From contig JADJHD010000020.1 of NCBI GenBank assembly GCA_016707705.1, positions 62,001 through 126,000 on the forward strand: a stretch of 64,000 bases of DNA, written 5' to 3'. This document shows positions 17,011 through 26,343 of this stretch, in pieces (position 1 is the first letter of the stretch; each line of letters opens with the position of its first letter). Below the pieces are notes generated by a model, which made no database searches, was not told where the DNA came from, and was given only the letters and a program-made list of their open reading frames with translations. Both the position numbers and the translations under genes were made by a program. The DNA comes from Bacteroidales bacterium. GTDB lineage: Bacteria; Bacteroidota; Bacteroidia; Bacteroidales; UBA4417.

Positions 17011-18345
17011 CTACCTTCTCTTTGCGTTTTTCATCTGCTGAGCCATCTGCCTTCCGCCACCTGTTGAGATCATTTTCATCATCTTTCGGGTATCTTCAAA
17101 TTGCTTGATAAGCCTGTTTACTTCCTGAATATCAGTACCGCTACCCATGGCAATGCGTTTACGGCGACTACCATTCAAGAGAATTGGATTTTCGCGTTCT
17201 GCAGGAGTCATGGAATGGATAATTGCTTCAATGCCCTTGAAGGCGTTATCGTCAATATCTACATCCTTCAGGGCTTTTCCCATTCCCGGGATCATTCCCA
17301 TCAGGTCTTTCACATTTCCCATCTTTTTGATCTGCTTGATCTGATCAAGGAAGTCATTGAAATTGAACTGATCCTTGGCAAGTTTTTTCTGCAGCTTGCG
17401 GGCTTCTTCCTCATCGAATTGCTCCTGTGCACGTTCAACAAGAGAAACAATATCCCCCATTCCGAGGATACGGTCAGCCATACGTTCAGGATAGAAGATA
17501 TCGATGGCATCCATCTTTTCTCCAATCCCTACGAACTTTATAGGCTTGTTAACAACTGACCGGATTGTTAAAGCTGCACCACCACGGGTATCACCATCCA
17601 GCTTGGTAAGAATTACACCTTCGTAATCAAGTTTATCATTGAAAGCCTTGGCAGTATTCACAGCATCCTGTCCTGTCATTGAATCCACAACGAACAGGGT
17701 TTCATGAGGATTAACAGCCTGCTTAATGGCAGAAATCTCATTCATCATCTGCTCATCAATAGCGAGACGACCAGCGGTATCCACAATAAGCACGTTGAAA
17801 CCTCTGTCCCTGGCATGAGCCAGAGCATTTTTGGCAATCTTAACGGGATCCTTGGATTCAATATCCGAGAAAACTTCAATGCCTATCTGCTCTCCCAGCA
17901 CTTTTAACTGATCAATAGCAGCAGGACGGTAAACGTCACAGGCAACCAATAGCGGGCTCTTCCCCTTTTTGGTATGAAGATAATGAGCAAGCTTGGCAGA
18001 GAAGGTCGTTTTACCGGAACCTTGCAAACCAGCCATCAATATGACTGCAGGAGTGCCTTTCAGATTGAGCTCTACTTTTTCACCACCCATAAGGTTCGCC
18101 AGTTCGTCATGAACGATCTTGACCATTAACTGTCCGGGAGAAACCGAAGTCAATACATTCTGGCCTAAAGCCTTTGTTTTAACCTGGTCAGTGAATTCCT
18201 TGGCAACCTTGTAGCTAACGTCAGCATCAAGCAAGGCTTTGCGAACATCCTTCAGCGTTTCGGCAACATTGATTTCAGTAATGTAGCCATGTCCTTTCAA
18301 TAGCTTGAACGCCCTGTCAAGCCTGTCACTTAAACTTTCAAACAT
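17011..18345 (-). CDS. ffh: Signal recognition particle GTPase Ffh
   Basis: This 444-residue protein is the SRP54 homologue. It has an N-terminal helical bundle, a G domain with AGLQGSGKTTFSAKLA (P-loop), DTAGRLA and TKLDGDTRGGAA, and a methionine-rich M domain from about residue 300 that binds 4.5S RNA and signal sequences (MGMIPGMGKAL, GSGTDIQEVNRLIKQFE). It targets inner-membrane proteins to FtsY and SecYEG. Length is normal. The tail is basic (MKNAKRR). Confidence 0.97.
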   Translation of the reverse strand: MFESLSDRLDRAFKLLKGHGYITEINVAETLKDVRKALLDADVSYKVAKEFTDQVKTKALGQNVLTSVSPGQLMVKIVHDELANLMGGEKVELNLKGTPAVILMAGLQGSGKTTFSAKLAHYLHTKKGKSPLLVACDVYRPAAIDQLKVLGEQIGIEVFSDIESKDPVKIAKNALAHARDRGFNVLIVDTAGRLAIDEQMMNEISAIKQAVNPHETLFVVDSMTGQDAVNTAKAFNDKLDYEGVILTKLDGDTRGGAALTIRSVVNKPIKFVGIGEKMDAIDIFYPERMADRILGMGDIVSLVERAQEQFDEEEARKLQKKLAKDQFNFNDFLDQIKQIKKMGNVKDLMGMIPGMGKALKDVDIDDNAFKGIEAIIHSMTPAERENPILLNGSRRKRIAMGSGTDIQEVNRLIKQFEDTRKMMKMISTGGGRQMAQQMKNAKRR

Positions 18346-18451
18346 ATGTGTAGAAAATTATTTCTGGATCAAAAAATGAGGCGCAAAGTTAGCGAAAATA
18401 TCCATTCACAAGGACTGGAATGATGTCATAATGATGAAGGAATAGCATCCT

Positions 18452-20875
18452 CTAAAGGCTTTCAACCACAAGATCAAGGTCATCAACATAGAGCGACTCC
18501 TTACCTTTATTCCATATATAAAACTTAATACTCAAGCCGGGCTGTGCCAGAAAATCTGGTTCGGCCACCAAAAAGTTGGTTGAGAAATTCCAGCTGCCCG
18601 GTTCAACAAGGAAACCCTGAAGCTCTGCACCTTTATAGGATACTGACTTCCCCTCCTTTTCGATCGAAATCACCAGAGCTGCATCCGGACGACTTTCAGC
18701 ATTGATCCAGGCAGCCCCTCTTATAATGATACCCTTACCTGAAGAATTCATCTTAAGGCTATCTATGGATATGGTCAATGAAGATGAATACCCTCCCGGA
18801 GCCAGTTTACTGCAATAGTTTCCCGAAAATACTTTTATCTCGCTCCCTTTATCTGGAATGGGTGACCATGCTGGATTATCCCCCTCCATCCTGTTAACTG
18901 ATCTGAACAACTCTGTCTGCATTAGGGCAAAATCCTTTCCCAACAGACTATTTACTGACAGCGTTTGCTGCTGAGAATTACTGTTTTTATCAGTCAAAAT
19001 TATATTCTCCCAAACACCTGTCAGTTCAGACTTCATTAACCCCGGATTTGAACAGCGAAGCATAATCTTGATTACCTCTGGTTCCTCAAAAGCTGTTTCT
19101 CCATTCATAGGCAATGGATTCACCCATAATCCCTGGGCAGCATTTTTTGGCACAATCCTGAACATCCTGATTTGCCCATTAGAGAGATAGTAATAGATAT
19201 AACAGGACTCATCCTTATAAAGAAAGCTCTTTACTGAGCCCAGTGTATTTCTTTCCAATGCGACCTTGAATCTGAGCAGTCCGGCAGCCGTTATTGGTAC
19301 ATCAATCCATTGATTCCATAATGTATGCACTTCACCCAGTGATTTTCGGGCCAGATTCAGAGAATTATCGCGTTTCCGGAACACCAAAACAGGAAAAGTC
19401 CCGCCTTGTCGTCCTGCAATTTTGTAGTTGGCAAGAATTGATAAAACAGCTTCAGGCTGGTCATTGAACAAATATCTTCCATCAATTCCTTCAAAAGTGC
19501 CGTTGTGGATATCATGAGTTATTTTCCGCAATTCCCAGATCAGGAATTCGGGGGCATTTTGAGAATTGAAATGCTTTGCATTTTCCATATCCAGCCAGGG
19601 AGTATAGCATGCATAGCTTTGCAATACCGGTCTGGGCTTCCAGTTAAGTCTGTTCGCCGGAATAAAGGAATAATCCCATGGATAGACATCAACGGAAGCT
19701 TCACCGATTTCATTGCGCACTTGCTCTTCAAGGCGGTTTCTCCTGATATTTCTCTCACTCCCTTTTTCACAGGTATCTATAATGGAATTATAATCAGTAG
19801 CCAGATTGTACAGGTTTGAAACTCCATTGAAGCTCAGGCTGGGGGGCTCATAATAAAAAGAGTTCTTCAGATTGAGGTAAAACAGGAAGACAATTGTCAG
19901 CGCCACCAGGAAGGAAAGTTTCTTCAACTTCTCAATCGTAAGTATTATAAAGACGGCAATGGTAAATACGAAGAGAAACAGCATCCCTGAATGCAGATAA
20001 TCTTCCCTTGCCATTCCATATTTCCAGACTGCGAAAAGAGCCGGAGCCAGCAAAATCATTAACCTCAGCACATTTTTGCTTCTGAAATGCAACACAAAGA
20101 GTGTGAAAATGGAGGCAAAAGCTATCCCAAGTAATATCCAGTCATTCTCCGGGTAATAGGCAACAGCAGCTGAGTTATCCCCTGCCAGTTGAAACATTCC
20201 GTAAAAATATCGCCCCAAACCTGATAGTGTTCCATATAATGTAAGCCAGATGGCAATAACAAATAGCGGTAAAACAGGAAGAAACCACACAACTGACCAT
20301 TCTCGGCGATTTCTGATGCATTCAAACAACACTTGCAGGAATAGCATTACAACAATGGAAACACAGACTATTCCAACAAAAGCCTTAATAAAAAGGGCAA
20401 AGGAAGTTAATATCAGAGCTGCCAGCAACCAGGCAACTTTTCTGCTTTTCAGGTATTGATAACTGCCTGATATAACTATTCCGGTAATCACAAGCAGGAT
20501 ATCAAGGGAAGCAAGCAATAGTACTGAAGCCAATGCCTTCAGGGTAACCTTTGCTGCCGAACTATCGTCATTGATTCTTAAAATACTGTAAGCCAATAAA
20601 AAGCGTAGCGAAAAATGAACCAGTAATGCAATCGGATAATTATTTCCAATGGACAAAGGATACATCAAAAATGCCAAAGGTCCGTGTGGAAAAATAATAT
20701 CCTTTCCCAATGCAATATTTCCGTTAATCAGATAGTTAAACACCCAGGAGAGAGGCGGGTCGATGCCGTTTGAAAACACGGGAGCATAAACAGGAAACGT
20801 AAGAACAGAAGTCAGCACTGCAAGAATAACCAGCCAGGATAAAGTCAACTCTTTCTCAAACAGTTTCTTTAGCAT
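18452..20875 (-). CDS. Large polytopic membrane protein with extracytoplasmic C-terminal domain
   Basis: This 807-residue protein has about ten to twelve hydrophobic segments in its first 350 residues, starting right at the N terminus (LSWLVILAVLTSVLTFPVYA), and then a soluble region of about 450 residues with beta-rich character. The overall plan, with charged residues in an early loop (GKDIIFPHGPLAF), is reminiscent of GT-C type membrane glycosyltransferases, but no diagnostic motif is certain. It is transcribed alone. Family and function are not recognised. Confidence 0.8.
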   Translation of the reverse strand: MLKKLFEKELTLSWLVILAVLTSVLTFPVYAPVFSNGIDPPLSWVFNYLINGNIALGKDIIFPHGPLAFLMYPLSIGNNYPIALLVHFSLRFLLAYSILRINDDSSAAKVTLKALASVLLLASLDILLVITGIVISGSYQYLKSRKVAWLLAALILTSFALFIKAFVGIVCVSIVVMLFLQVLFECIRNRREWSVVWFLPVLPLFVIAIWLTLYGTLSGLGRYFYGMFQLAGDNSAAVAYYPENDWILLGIAFASIFTLFVLHFRSKNVLRLMILLAPALFAVWKYGMAREDYLHSGMLFLFVFTIAVFIILTIEKLKKLSFLVALTIVFLFYLNLKNSFYYEPPSLSFNGVSNLYNLATDYNSIIDTCEKGSERNIRRNRLEEQVRNEIGEASVDVYPWDYSFIPANRLNWKPRPVLQSYACYTPWLDMENAKHFNSQNAPEFLIWELRKITHDIHNGTFEGIDGRYLFNDQPEAVLSILANYKIAGRQGGTFPVLVFRKRDNSLNLARKSLGEVHTLWNQWIDVPITAAGLLRFKVALERNTLGSVKSFLYKDESCYIYYYLSNGQIRMFRIVPKNAAQGLWVNPLPMNGETAFEEPEVIKIMLRCSNPGLMKSELTGVWENIILTDKNSNSQQQTLSVNSLLGKDFALMQTELFRSVNRMEGDNPAWSPIPDKGSEIKVFSGNYCSKLAPGGYSSSLTISIDSLKMNSSGKGIIIRGAAWINAESRPDAALVISIEKEGKSVSYKGAELQGFLVEPGSWNFSTNFLVAEPDFLAQPGLSIKFYIWNKGKESLYVDDLDLVVESL

Positions 20876-21063
20876 GTTTCCTTAATAATGAGTTTATTGC
20901 GGTTCGATCAGGGCTCTAAATTACATAAGCTAAAACAAACCATCAAAATTCACTTGCAATTTGAAGGAGGATCAGTTGTATCTCCGATAATATCAACAGA
21001 TTGGAATATTTAAAAAGGGTCTAAAAAAAAATTCCTGTTTTCCTTATCCAATCATATTAATTA

Positions 21064-21071
21064 TAAATTTG
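21064..21071 (+). promoter_or_regulatory. Candidate -7 promoter box of the C10 protease gene
   Basis: TAAATTTG matches the Bacteroidota -7 consensus TAnnTTTG and lies about 90 bases upstream of the start codon. The -33 position has only a weak TTTT-containing match, so this call rests on the -7 box. Confidence 0.4.
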
Positions 21072-21160
21072 CATTCTATGGATGGAAATGTTTCATAAAC
21101 ACTTTCCTGTTTGCTGACTAGCATTCGATAAACCAATTAATAACCAATCAAACCTCAACC

Positions 21161-24055
21161 ATGAGAAAACTAACTACCCTGATTCTCAGTATTCTTATTG
21201 CTGGCCTTGCCTTTGGTAAGTCAGTTACACAAGATCAGGCACAACAGGTAGCCAACAACTACTATGTTCATTTTTCAGGCAAGAGCGACCTGAAGCTTAT
21301 CGACTCCTACAGTCATTCTTACAATGGAATTACAACCTATTACGTATTCAATTACAGTGAAGGTGGTTTTGTTGTAATGTCAGCTGATGATGCTGTTACT
21401 CCTGTGCTTGCACAATCAGGCACCGGTTATTTCGACATCAACCTTACTTTACCTTCAGTTCAGTATTGGTTCGACAGTTATGACAAGGAAATCGCTCATA
21501 TCATTGCCGCCAAATATGACAATACTGCAACCTTGGCTGAATGGAATAAAATCCAGGAAAATGATTTCCCACGCGCTACAAATGATGTTGGTCCTCTTTT
21601 GACCACTACATGGGATCAGGGATGTTATTACAACACTCAAACCCCAACCGTATCTGCACCGGGAACCTGCAACCATTCTCCAACAGGCTGTGTTGCTACC
21701 ACTATGAGCCAGATTGAAAAATACCATTCATTCCCTGCTCACGGCTATCTGTCACATTCCTATGTTCATCCTACCTATGGACAGCAGTCTGCCAACTTTG
21801 GCACTACCACCTATAACTGGAGTGCAATGGGAAACAACATCACAAGTGCCAATACCAATGTTGCAACTATAATGTATCAGAATGGTGTAGCTGTTGATAT
21901 GGATTACGGAATTGATGCATCAGGAGCTTTTAGCGAAAGCGTTCCTTACGCACTCACCACCTATTTCAACTATGACCCTACAACCATATCCCTCGAAGAA
22001 AAGGCAAACTACACTACAACTGGCTGGAAATCCATGCTGATGGCAGAACTTGATAACATGCGTCCTATTTATTATTCAGGTGACGATGGCACATCAGGTC
22101 ACGCTTGGGTTTGCGATGGATATCGCACCAGCGACTCCAAGTTCCATATGAATTGGGGATGGTCCGGAATGTACAACGGATATTTTGCTATTGGTTCACT
22201 CAATGCCGGTGGTTATACTCCAAACAGCAACAACAAGGCTGTCATCGGTATTAAACCTGGTAACCCAAATCTCGTTGTTCGTTTTACAAACATTTTCCCC
22301 AATCAGGCTATCGGATTCGGAAGCACCTTCAATGTTGAATGTTCAGTTCTTGATGGTACTGCTACTGCCGTTTCCGTATTTGTAGATGGCGCACAGGTAT
22401 ACACTACTCCTCAGGGCACATTTACATTCCCATGGAACACTGGTACATCAACCTTAGGCTCACATGTTCTGAGTGTACAGGCTTTGAATGCAACTGATAC
22501 AGCTTACCATGCTGTAACAATCGGACTTAGCGAATGGATTCCACAGGCAAGCGGTTTTGCTACTGCTTCACGCGGAGTAAAATACCTCTGTGCTGTTGAT
22601 ACACTCACTGCATGGGGAACTGCTTATGACGGAGTTACCACTACCAATTATATTCAGGAATGGACACGTACCAGCGATGGTGGTAATACCTGGGTAACTG
22701 GAGTTATTCCTAACTGCGCCGGTCTTGAGCCTGCAATGATTTTTGCAGTAAGCGATCAGGTTGCCTATTGCCCTATGTATAAACAAACGGGTAGCAAGCC
22801 TCAGGGTATCTATGCTACTTTTGATGGTGGTACAACATGGAATCGCCAAACAACCGCAACATTCTCAAACAGTGCTTCTTTCCCAAATGTTGTTCATTTC
22901 TTTAACAGCAATGACGGATTCTGCATGGGTGACCCAATCAGCGGTGATTTTGAAATCTACACTACCAGCAATGGTGGTACTACCTGGACACAGGTACCCG
23001 GTAACAATATCATAAATCCTGTTTCCGGTGAATTCGGAATTGTTGGTTATTATTCAGCAGTTGGTGACAATGCATGGTTCGGTACAAATAAGGGCCGTAT
23101 CTACAGGTCAGCTGACAAGGGGCTCCATTGGGAAGCAGCTACTGCTACTCTGGGCGCAAAATACGTTGATATCAAAATGGCAGATGCGTTGCATGGTATA
23201 GCTCAGGATAAAGACCAGAACTCAACCGGTGCATTAGCTGAAACATTTGACGGAGGTGTATCATGGGCAAATATTACTGTTGCCGGTCAGGTTGGAACCA
23301 ACGATTACTGCTTTGTTCCTGGAACTGAAAACACTTGGGTTTCAACCGAAGCAAACTCAGCAGTTACTCTCGGTTCATTCTACAGTTTCGATGGCGGCCA
23401 CTCATGGTCACATTTCGACGGAACAGAAGTTAGCCAGTACCTAGCTGTTGATTTTGTAAACAATACATGCGGCTGGGCCGGTGGATTCAACGAAAGTGCA
23501 ACCGTTGGTGGTATTTTCAAATATGTAAGCGTTCTTGAACCAGGTCAGGTATTGAATACAGTAACCGGACTTGCAGCTCAGGTTAGCGACAATAGCGTAC
23601 ACCTCTCATGGAACACTCCTGCTCCTGGTGGCACACTCGTAGGATTTAATGTATATCGCAATGACACTCTCCTTCTGACCTCACCAATCGCCGAACTGTT
23701 CTACCATGATTATCCTGTTGCCAATGGCAAGCAGACTTACTGCGTTACTGCTGTTTATGACAATGGTGAATCAGCTCAGGTATGCGTTGATGCATGGGTA
23801 ACTGTAGGTGTTCCCAATACTGATCCTGCTGCCTTTAAGGTATATCCTAACCCAACTACAGATGTAATCAACATCATTACTCCGGTTCAGTTTACTCAGG
23901 TTAGAATGACGACCCTTCTCGGACAGGAAGTATACAACTACAGCACTCCTGGTAATAACCTCCGCATCCTCACTGATGGATTCGAGCCAGGAATTTATGT
24001 TCTGCAGATCTATGCCGATAACAAACTTATCACCAGGAAGATCTCCATCAAATAA
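21161..24055 (+). CDS. Secreted C10-family cysteine protease with T9SS sorting domain
   Basis: This 964-residue protein has a signal peptide (1-19), an inhibitory propeptide of the Spi/C10 type (about 20-120), and a streptopain-like protease domain with catalytic Cys177 in TGCVATTMSQ and His314 in SGHAWVCDGY. After that come an Ig-like segment, a long region (about 450-790) with repeated SxDGGxTW motifs like those in Ycf48/BNR propellers, a fibronectin-III-like module (about 805-885), and a C-terminal type A T9SS sorting domain starting at KVYPNPTTD. It is predicted to be exported by Sec, carried across the outer membrane by T9SS and anchored or released at the surface. A strong terminator follows. 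Confidence 0.93.
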   Translation: MRKLTTLILSILIAGLAFGKSVTQDQAQQVANNYYVHFSGKSDLKLIDSYSHSYNGITTYYVFNYSEGGFVVMSADDAVTPVLAQSGTGYFDINLTLPSVQYWFDSYDKEIAHIIAAKYDNTATLAEWNKIQENDFPRATNDVGPLLTTTWDQGCYYNTQTPTVSAPGTCNHSPTGCVATTMSQIEKYHSFPAHGYLSHSYVHPTYGQQSANFGTTTYNWSAMGNNITSANTNVATIMYQNGVAVDMDYGIDASGAFSESVPYALTTYFNYDPTTISLEEKANYTTTGWKSMLMAELDNMRPIYYSGDDGTSGHAWVCDGYRTSDSKFHMNWGWSGMYNGYFAIGSLNAGGYTPNSNNKAVIGIKPGNPNLVVRFTNIFPNQAIGFGSTFNVECSVLDGTATAVSVFVDGAQVYTTPQGTFTFPWNTGTSTLGSHVLSVQALNATDTAYHAVTIGLSEWIPQASGFATASRGVKYLCAVDTLTAWGTAYDGVTTTNYIQEWTRTSDGGNTWVTGVIPNCAGLEPAMIFAVSDQVAYCPMYKQTGSKPQGIYATFDGGTTWNRQTTATFSNSASFPNVVHFFNSNDGFCMGDPISGDFEIYTTSNGGTTWTQVPGNNIINPVSGEFGIVGYYSAVGDNAWFGTNKGRIYRSADKGLHWEAATATLGAKYVDIKMADALHGIAQDKDQNSTGALAETFDGGVSWANITVAGQVGTNDYCFVPGTENTWVSTEANSAVTLGSFYSFDGGHSWSHFDGTEVSQYLAVDFVNNTCGWAGGFNESATVGGIFKYVSVLEPGQVLNTVTGLAAQVSDNSVHLSWNTPAPGGTLVGFNVYRNDTLLLTSPIAELFYHDYPVANGKQTYCVTAVYDNGESAQVCVDAWVTVGVPNTDPAAFKVYPNPTTDVINIITPVQFTQVRMTTLLGQEVYNYSTPGNNLRILTDGFEPGIYVLQIYADNKLITRKISIK

Positions 24056-24080
24056 GGATCATCAACCTGAATTAAAAAAA

Positions 24081-24100
24081 GCTGCCGGAATCCCGGCAGC
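24081..24100. terminator. Bidirectional terminator between the C10 protease gene and argS
   Basis: GCTGCCGG and CCGGCAGC form a perfect 8-bp stem with an AATC loop. A run of nine T follows on the plus strand and a run of A precedes it, so it can end transcription from both convergent genes. Confidence 0.9.
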
Positions 24101-24161
24101 TTTTTTTTTCTTATTCAAATCACATTAGAATTCAGGATTCTATTGCTAAGTCTTTATTTGT

Positions 24162-25955
24162 TTACATCCTTTCCGGAACATCAATACCCAAAAGCCACAT
24201 TGTATTGCGAATAACATTTGAAGTGAAGTGACAAAGTCCCAGCCTGAAATTCTTTAAGGCCGTATCAGGCTCTTTCAGGACGCTTAATTCATGATAAAAA
24301 CGGTTGTAGGAACATGCCAGTTCATAAGAATAATTTGCGATCACGGCCGGACTATGATTCAAGGCTGCATCTGAAAGGGTTGAGGGGAACTGATGAAGCA
24401 CCCTAAGCAATTCTTTCTCCAAATCATGCATTCCTGCCTCCTCATTGATATTAACCTCACTGGTAAACTTAATCCCTGCGTTCTCAGCATTCCTGATCAC
24501 GGAACGGATGCGAGCATAGGTATACTGAATAAACGGTCCTGTATTGCCATTGAAATCAATTGACTCTGCAGGATTGAACAACATATTCTTTTTGGGATCA
24601 ACCTTTAGAATGAAGTACTTAAGAGCTCCAAGTCCGATAGTCCTGAAAAGCTGAAAAGCTTCTTCATTGTCGAAATCTTCAATCTTACCCAATTCCATTG
24701 TGGTAGTCCTAGCTGTATCCATCATCTCCTGCATCAGGTCATCGGCATCCACAACAGTTCCTTCACGCGATTTCATCTTCCCCTGAGGAAGCTCTACCAT
24801 ACCGTATGACAAATGGTAAAGGGAATCATACCATTCTCTTCCAAGATGCATCAGCACCTTTTTCAGAACCTGAAAATGATACTCCTGTTCGTTACCTACA
24901 ACGTAGATTAGTTTCTTCGGCTGATATTCATCAAAGCGCTGCTGAGCCGTGCCCAAATCCTGAGTCATATAAACAGATGTACCATCAGAACGCAGCAGCA
25001 GCTTCTCATCTAATCCTTCTGCAGTAAGATCTATCCAGACTGAGCTGTCTTCCTTCCTGTAAAGAGCAGAACTTTTTACCCCCTGTTCAACCAACTCCTT
25101 CCCCAATAAATAGGTTTTGGATTCGTAGTAGGTCTTATCGAAATTAATTCCAAGATTCTTATAGGTGATTTCAAATCCACTATAAACCCAGGAGTTCATC
25201 AAGCTCCATAAATCAACAACCTCCTTGTCATGAGCTTCCCATTTCCTTAGCATATCCTGGGCAGCAAGAATAAGCGGAGCAGATTTTGCAGCCTCATCCT
25301 TACTTATACCTTTGGAAATCAACTCCTCGATTTCCAGCTTATAGTATTTATCAAAAATAACATAGTATTTCCCTACAAGATGGTCACCTTTTAATCCACT
25401 GCTTTCAGGTGTTTCGCCTTCTCCCCACTTCTGCCATGCAAGCATGCTCTTGCAAATATGAATCCCCCTGTCATTCACAAGGTTCACCTTAACAACCTTT
25501 TCTCCGTGGGCTTCGAGTATTCTGGATATTGAAAATCCAAGCAGGTTATTCCTGATATGTCCAAGATGAAGAGGCTTGTTTGTATTGGGAGAAGAGTATT
25601 CTATGACTACAGGATGGGTCCCGCTTGGAGTCAGAAAGCCAAAATCATCCCTGATTGCATTATTCAGGAAGAAGGACATCCAGTATGAGGCCTGTATTTC
25701 AAGATTCAGAAAGCCTTTGATTACATTATAAGCAGCAACCTCCTTCATGTTTTGAAGGAGATACTCTCCAATTTCTGCTCCAGTTGCCTCAGGAGATTTT
25801 CTGCTGAGTTTGGTAAATGGAAAAACTACAAGTGTAAAATCTCCCCTGAATTCCTTTTTTGTAACCTGCAACTGTATCGAACCCGCATTTTCTTCGTGGG
25901 AATAAAGCACTTTGAGTGCTTCCAATACCTTATTTTCAAGTAGTTTCTCAATCAT
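24162..25955 (-). CDS. argS: Arginyl-tRNA synthetase
   Basis: This class I synthetase of about 597 residues charges tRNA-Arg. It has the Arg-tRNA-synthetase N-terminal domain, the HIGH-equivalent in KPLHLGHIRNN, a KMSKS-equivalent GKMKSREG, and a C-terminal DALR anticodon-binding domain ending WLLGIDVPERM. An upstream ATG would add 11 residues (MYFCNPKSGYI) that are unlike the family, so the start at MIEKLLENK (25955) is preferred. Confidence 0.96.
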   Translation of the reverse strand: MIEKLLENKVLEALKVLYSHEENAGSIQLQVTKKEFRGDFTLVVFPFTKLSRKSPEATGAEIGEYLLQNMKEVAAYNVIKGFLNLEIQASYWMSFFLNNAIRDDFGFLTPSGTHPVVIEYSSPNTNKPLHLGHIRNNLLGFSISRILEAHGEKVVKVNLVNDRGIHICKSMLAWQKWGEGETPESSGLKGDHLVGKYYVIFDKYYKLEIEELISKGISKDEAAKSAPLILAAQDMLRKWEAHDKEVVDLWSLMNSWVYSGFEITYKNLGINFDKTYYESKTYLLGKELVEQGVKSSALYRKEDSSVWIDLTAEGLDEKLLLRSDGTSVYMTQDLGTAQQRFDEYQPKKLIYVVGNEQEYHFQVLKKVLMHLGREWYDSLYHLSYGMVELPQGKMKSREGTVVDADDLMQEMMDTARTTTMELGKIEDFDNEEAFQLFRTIGLGALKYFILKVDPKKNMLFNPAESIDFNGNTGPFIQYTYARIRSVIRNAENAGIKFTSEVNINEEAGMHDLEKELLRVLHQFPSTLSDAALNHSPAVIANYSYELACSYNRFYHELSVLKEPDTALKNFRLGLCHFTSNVIRNTMWLLGIDVPERM

Positions 25956-26343
25956 TATATATCCCGATTTTGGATTGCAAAAATACAATTTTAGAATGGT
26001 TTAATGTATGCCAGAATGTAAAGTAAAATATGTAGATATCAGCATAAGCTTGTCCAGTTCTGGCTTATAGAAAGTTTTTAACTCAAGGACCATGAGTAGC
26101 AAGACTTATATAATTCGATTTTCCTGAAACTATTGTTAACACTGGCCTTAACGAGGTAATAAAAAATTTTGCCAGCAAGTTTAAACCATTAACTTTGCTC
26201 CCTCACCCTCTGAGTAAAATACCAGCTAAAAGAATCATTTTCATTCCAATTTTTGATTCTTTTTTAAATATCAGAATGGAGCAGGTGAGACTAAAAACGG
26301 ATAAATAAAACAAAACATAGTTTAACCTAAATCAATCTTTTTT
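25956..26343. promoter_or_regulatory. Divergent intergenic region between argS and the cDPG-synthase-like gene
   Basis: This 388-bp gap holds no credible gene. It must carry the promoters of two divergent genes. The rightward one is visible at 26168-26197. The remainder is AT-rich without obvious repeats or RNA structure. Confidence 0.5.
26168..26197 (+). promoter_or_regulatory. Bacteroidota-type promoter of the cDPG-synthase-like gene
   Basis: TTTG (26168-26171) and TAACTTTG (26190-26197) are separated by 18 bases, close to the consensus TTTG-N19-TAnnTTTG. Initiation near 26204 would leave a leader of about 140 bases. No riboswitch fold is recognised in that leader. Confidence 0.55.

Noticed and set aside
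16738..17067. 109-residue open frame in the low-complexity region
   Set aside because: Its Ser/Pro-rich sequence follows from C/T-rich repeats, and it runs into ffh on the other strand.
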